Shown here piece after piece: positions 14,066 to 14,249 of a stretch of DNA of 14,249 nucleotides. Under the pieces are notes generated by a model. That model was not told where the DNA came from and did not search any database. It saw only the letters and a program-made list of their open reading frames with translations. Origin of the DNA: an uncultured Clostridia bacterium (GTDB lineage Bacteria > Bacillota_A > Clostridia > Christensenellales > Aristaeellaceae). Every line of letters begins with the position of its first letter. The first letter of the stretch is position 1. Location: assembly GCA_934645275.1 (NCBI GenBank), contig CAKUDW010000024.1, forward strand, positions 1 through 14,249, in the 5' to 3' direction. A program made the position numbers and the translations under genes.

Positions 14066-14146
14066 ATGCATTTTAATTGGGGTCTTCGATGTTGCCGTCG
14101 TCAGCGGACAGGCGTGCAGATAACAAAGTATCAAATAAAACAATAA
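14066..14146 (+). CDS. Putative Cys-Cys leader peptide before cysK
   Basis: A 26-codon frame in the cysK leader, beginning MHFNWGLRCCRRQRTGV and ending KQ before TAA. Codons 9 and 10 are both Cys (TGT TGC) and are followed by two CGT Arg codons. A weak ribosome site, AAAGGTTGG, lies upstream of the ATG. The stop is six bases before the AGGAGG of cysK, so translation could affect that site. Actinobacteria have short Cys-rich upstream frames that attenuate sulfur genes when cysteine is plentiful; this one is similar in placement and content but not recognisably related. A possible stem GCCGTC (14094-14099)/GACAGGC (14107-14113) overlaps the second Cys codon. No intrinsic terminator follows, so a translational mechanism would be needed. 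Confidence 0.5.
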   Translation: MHFNWGLRCCRRQRTGVQITKYQIKQ

Positions 14147-14166
14147 CCGCTTAGGAGGAAAATATT

Positions 14167-14249
14167 ATGCGTAAGATCTATACATCCGCCGACCAGCTGA
14201 TCGGCAAGACCCCTCTGCTGGAGCTGGTTCACATTGAACAGGCCGAGGG
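14167..14249 (+). CDS. cysK: Cysteine synthase (O-acetylserine sulfhydrylase), N-terminus only
   Basis: PLP enzyme that makes cysteine from O-acetylserine and sulfide. Only 27 codons are in the window: MRKIYTSADQLIGKTPLLEL and VHIEQAEG. IGKTPLLEL is the characteristic opening of CysK/CysM and related beta-family PLP enzymes; the PLP lysine lies further on. An AGGAGG eight bases before the ATG fixes the start. Placement opposite an Rrf2 regulator supports CysK over threonine synthase or cystathionine beta-synthase relatives. The Cys-Cys leader frame upstream adds to this. Confidence 0.85.
   Translation, partial: MRKIYTSADQLIGKTPLLELVHIEQAE

Overview
The window looks like a chromosomal segment of a fairly GC-rich, Gram-positive, Clostridia-like Firmicute. 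This rests on strong GGAGG-type ribosome binding sites, consensus sigma-A promoters (TTGACA/TATAAT), tRNA genes with encoded CCA, a DUF421/DUF4363 pair, and a divergent Rrf2 regulator and cysteine synthase. The assignment comes from gene content and signals; no search was run.

Layout. (1) 1-503, minus: 5' part of a secreted alkaline phosphatase. (2) 773-5535, plus: a three-gene ABC import operon (ATPase, solute-binding lipoprotein, fused double permease). The last frame runs without a stop into a metallo-beta-lactamase/beta-CASP-like hydrolase. Three Pho-box-like repeats lie in the phosphatase/transporter intergenic region, and the operon ends in a strong terminator. The set suggests uptake and breakdown of an organophosphorus compound, although an iron-type transporter cannot be excluded. 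(3) 5600-8737, minus: argH and argG, the last two steps of arginine synthesis, separated by about 540 bp packed with palindromes that include a repeated unit. (4) 8913-10507, minus: DUF421 membrane protein, DUF4363 protein and tadA, probably one operon with its own terminator. (5) 10607-10876, plus: consensus promoter, initiator tRNA-fMet, elongator tRNA-Met, terminator. (6) 11305-13256, plus: a TetR regulator and MATE exporter pair with a consensus promoter and palindromic operator candidate. It is visibly more AT-rich than its neighbours and sits next to the tRNA genes, so it may be acquired. Imperfect tandem repeats and a bidirectional terminator follow. (7) 13493-14249: an Rrf2 regulator with three cysteines in the Fe-S cluster region, divergent from cysK, which is cut by the window end. 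A 26-codon reading frame with adjacent Cys codons lies in the cysK leader.

The points most worth following up are the Cys-Cys leader peptide before cysK, the permease/hydrolase read-through with a built-in ribosome binding site and TTG codon at the junction, the Pho-box-like repeats, and the palindrome mosaic between argG and argH.
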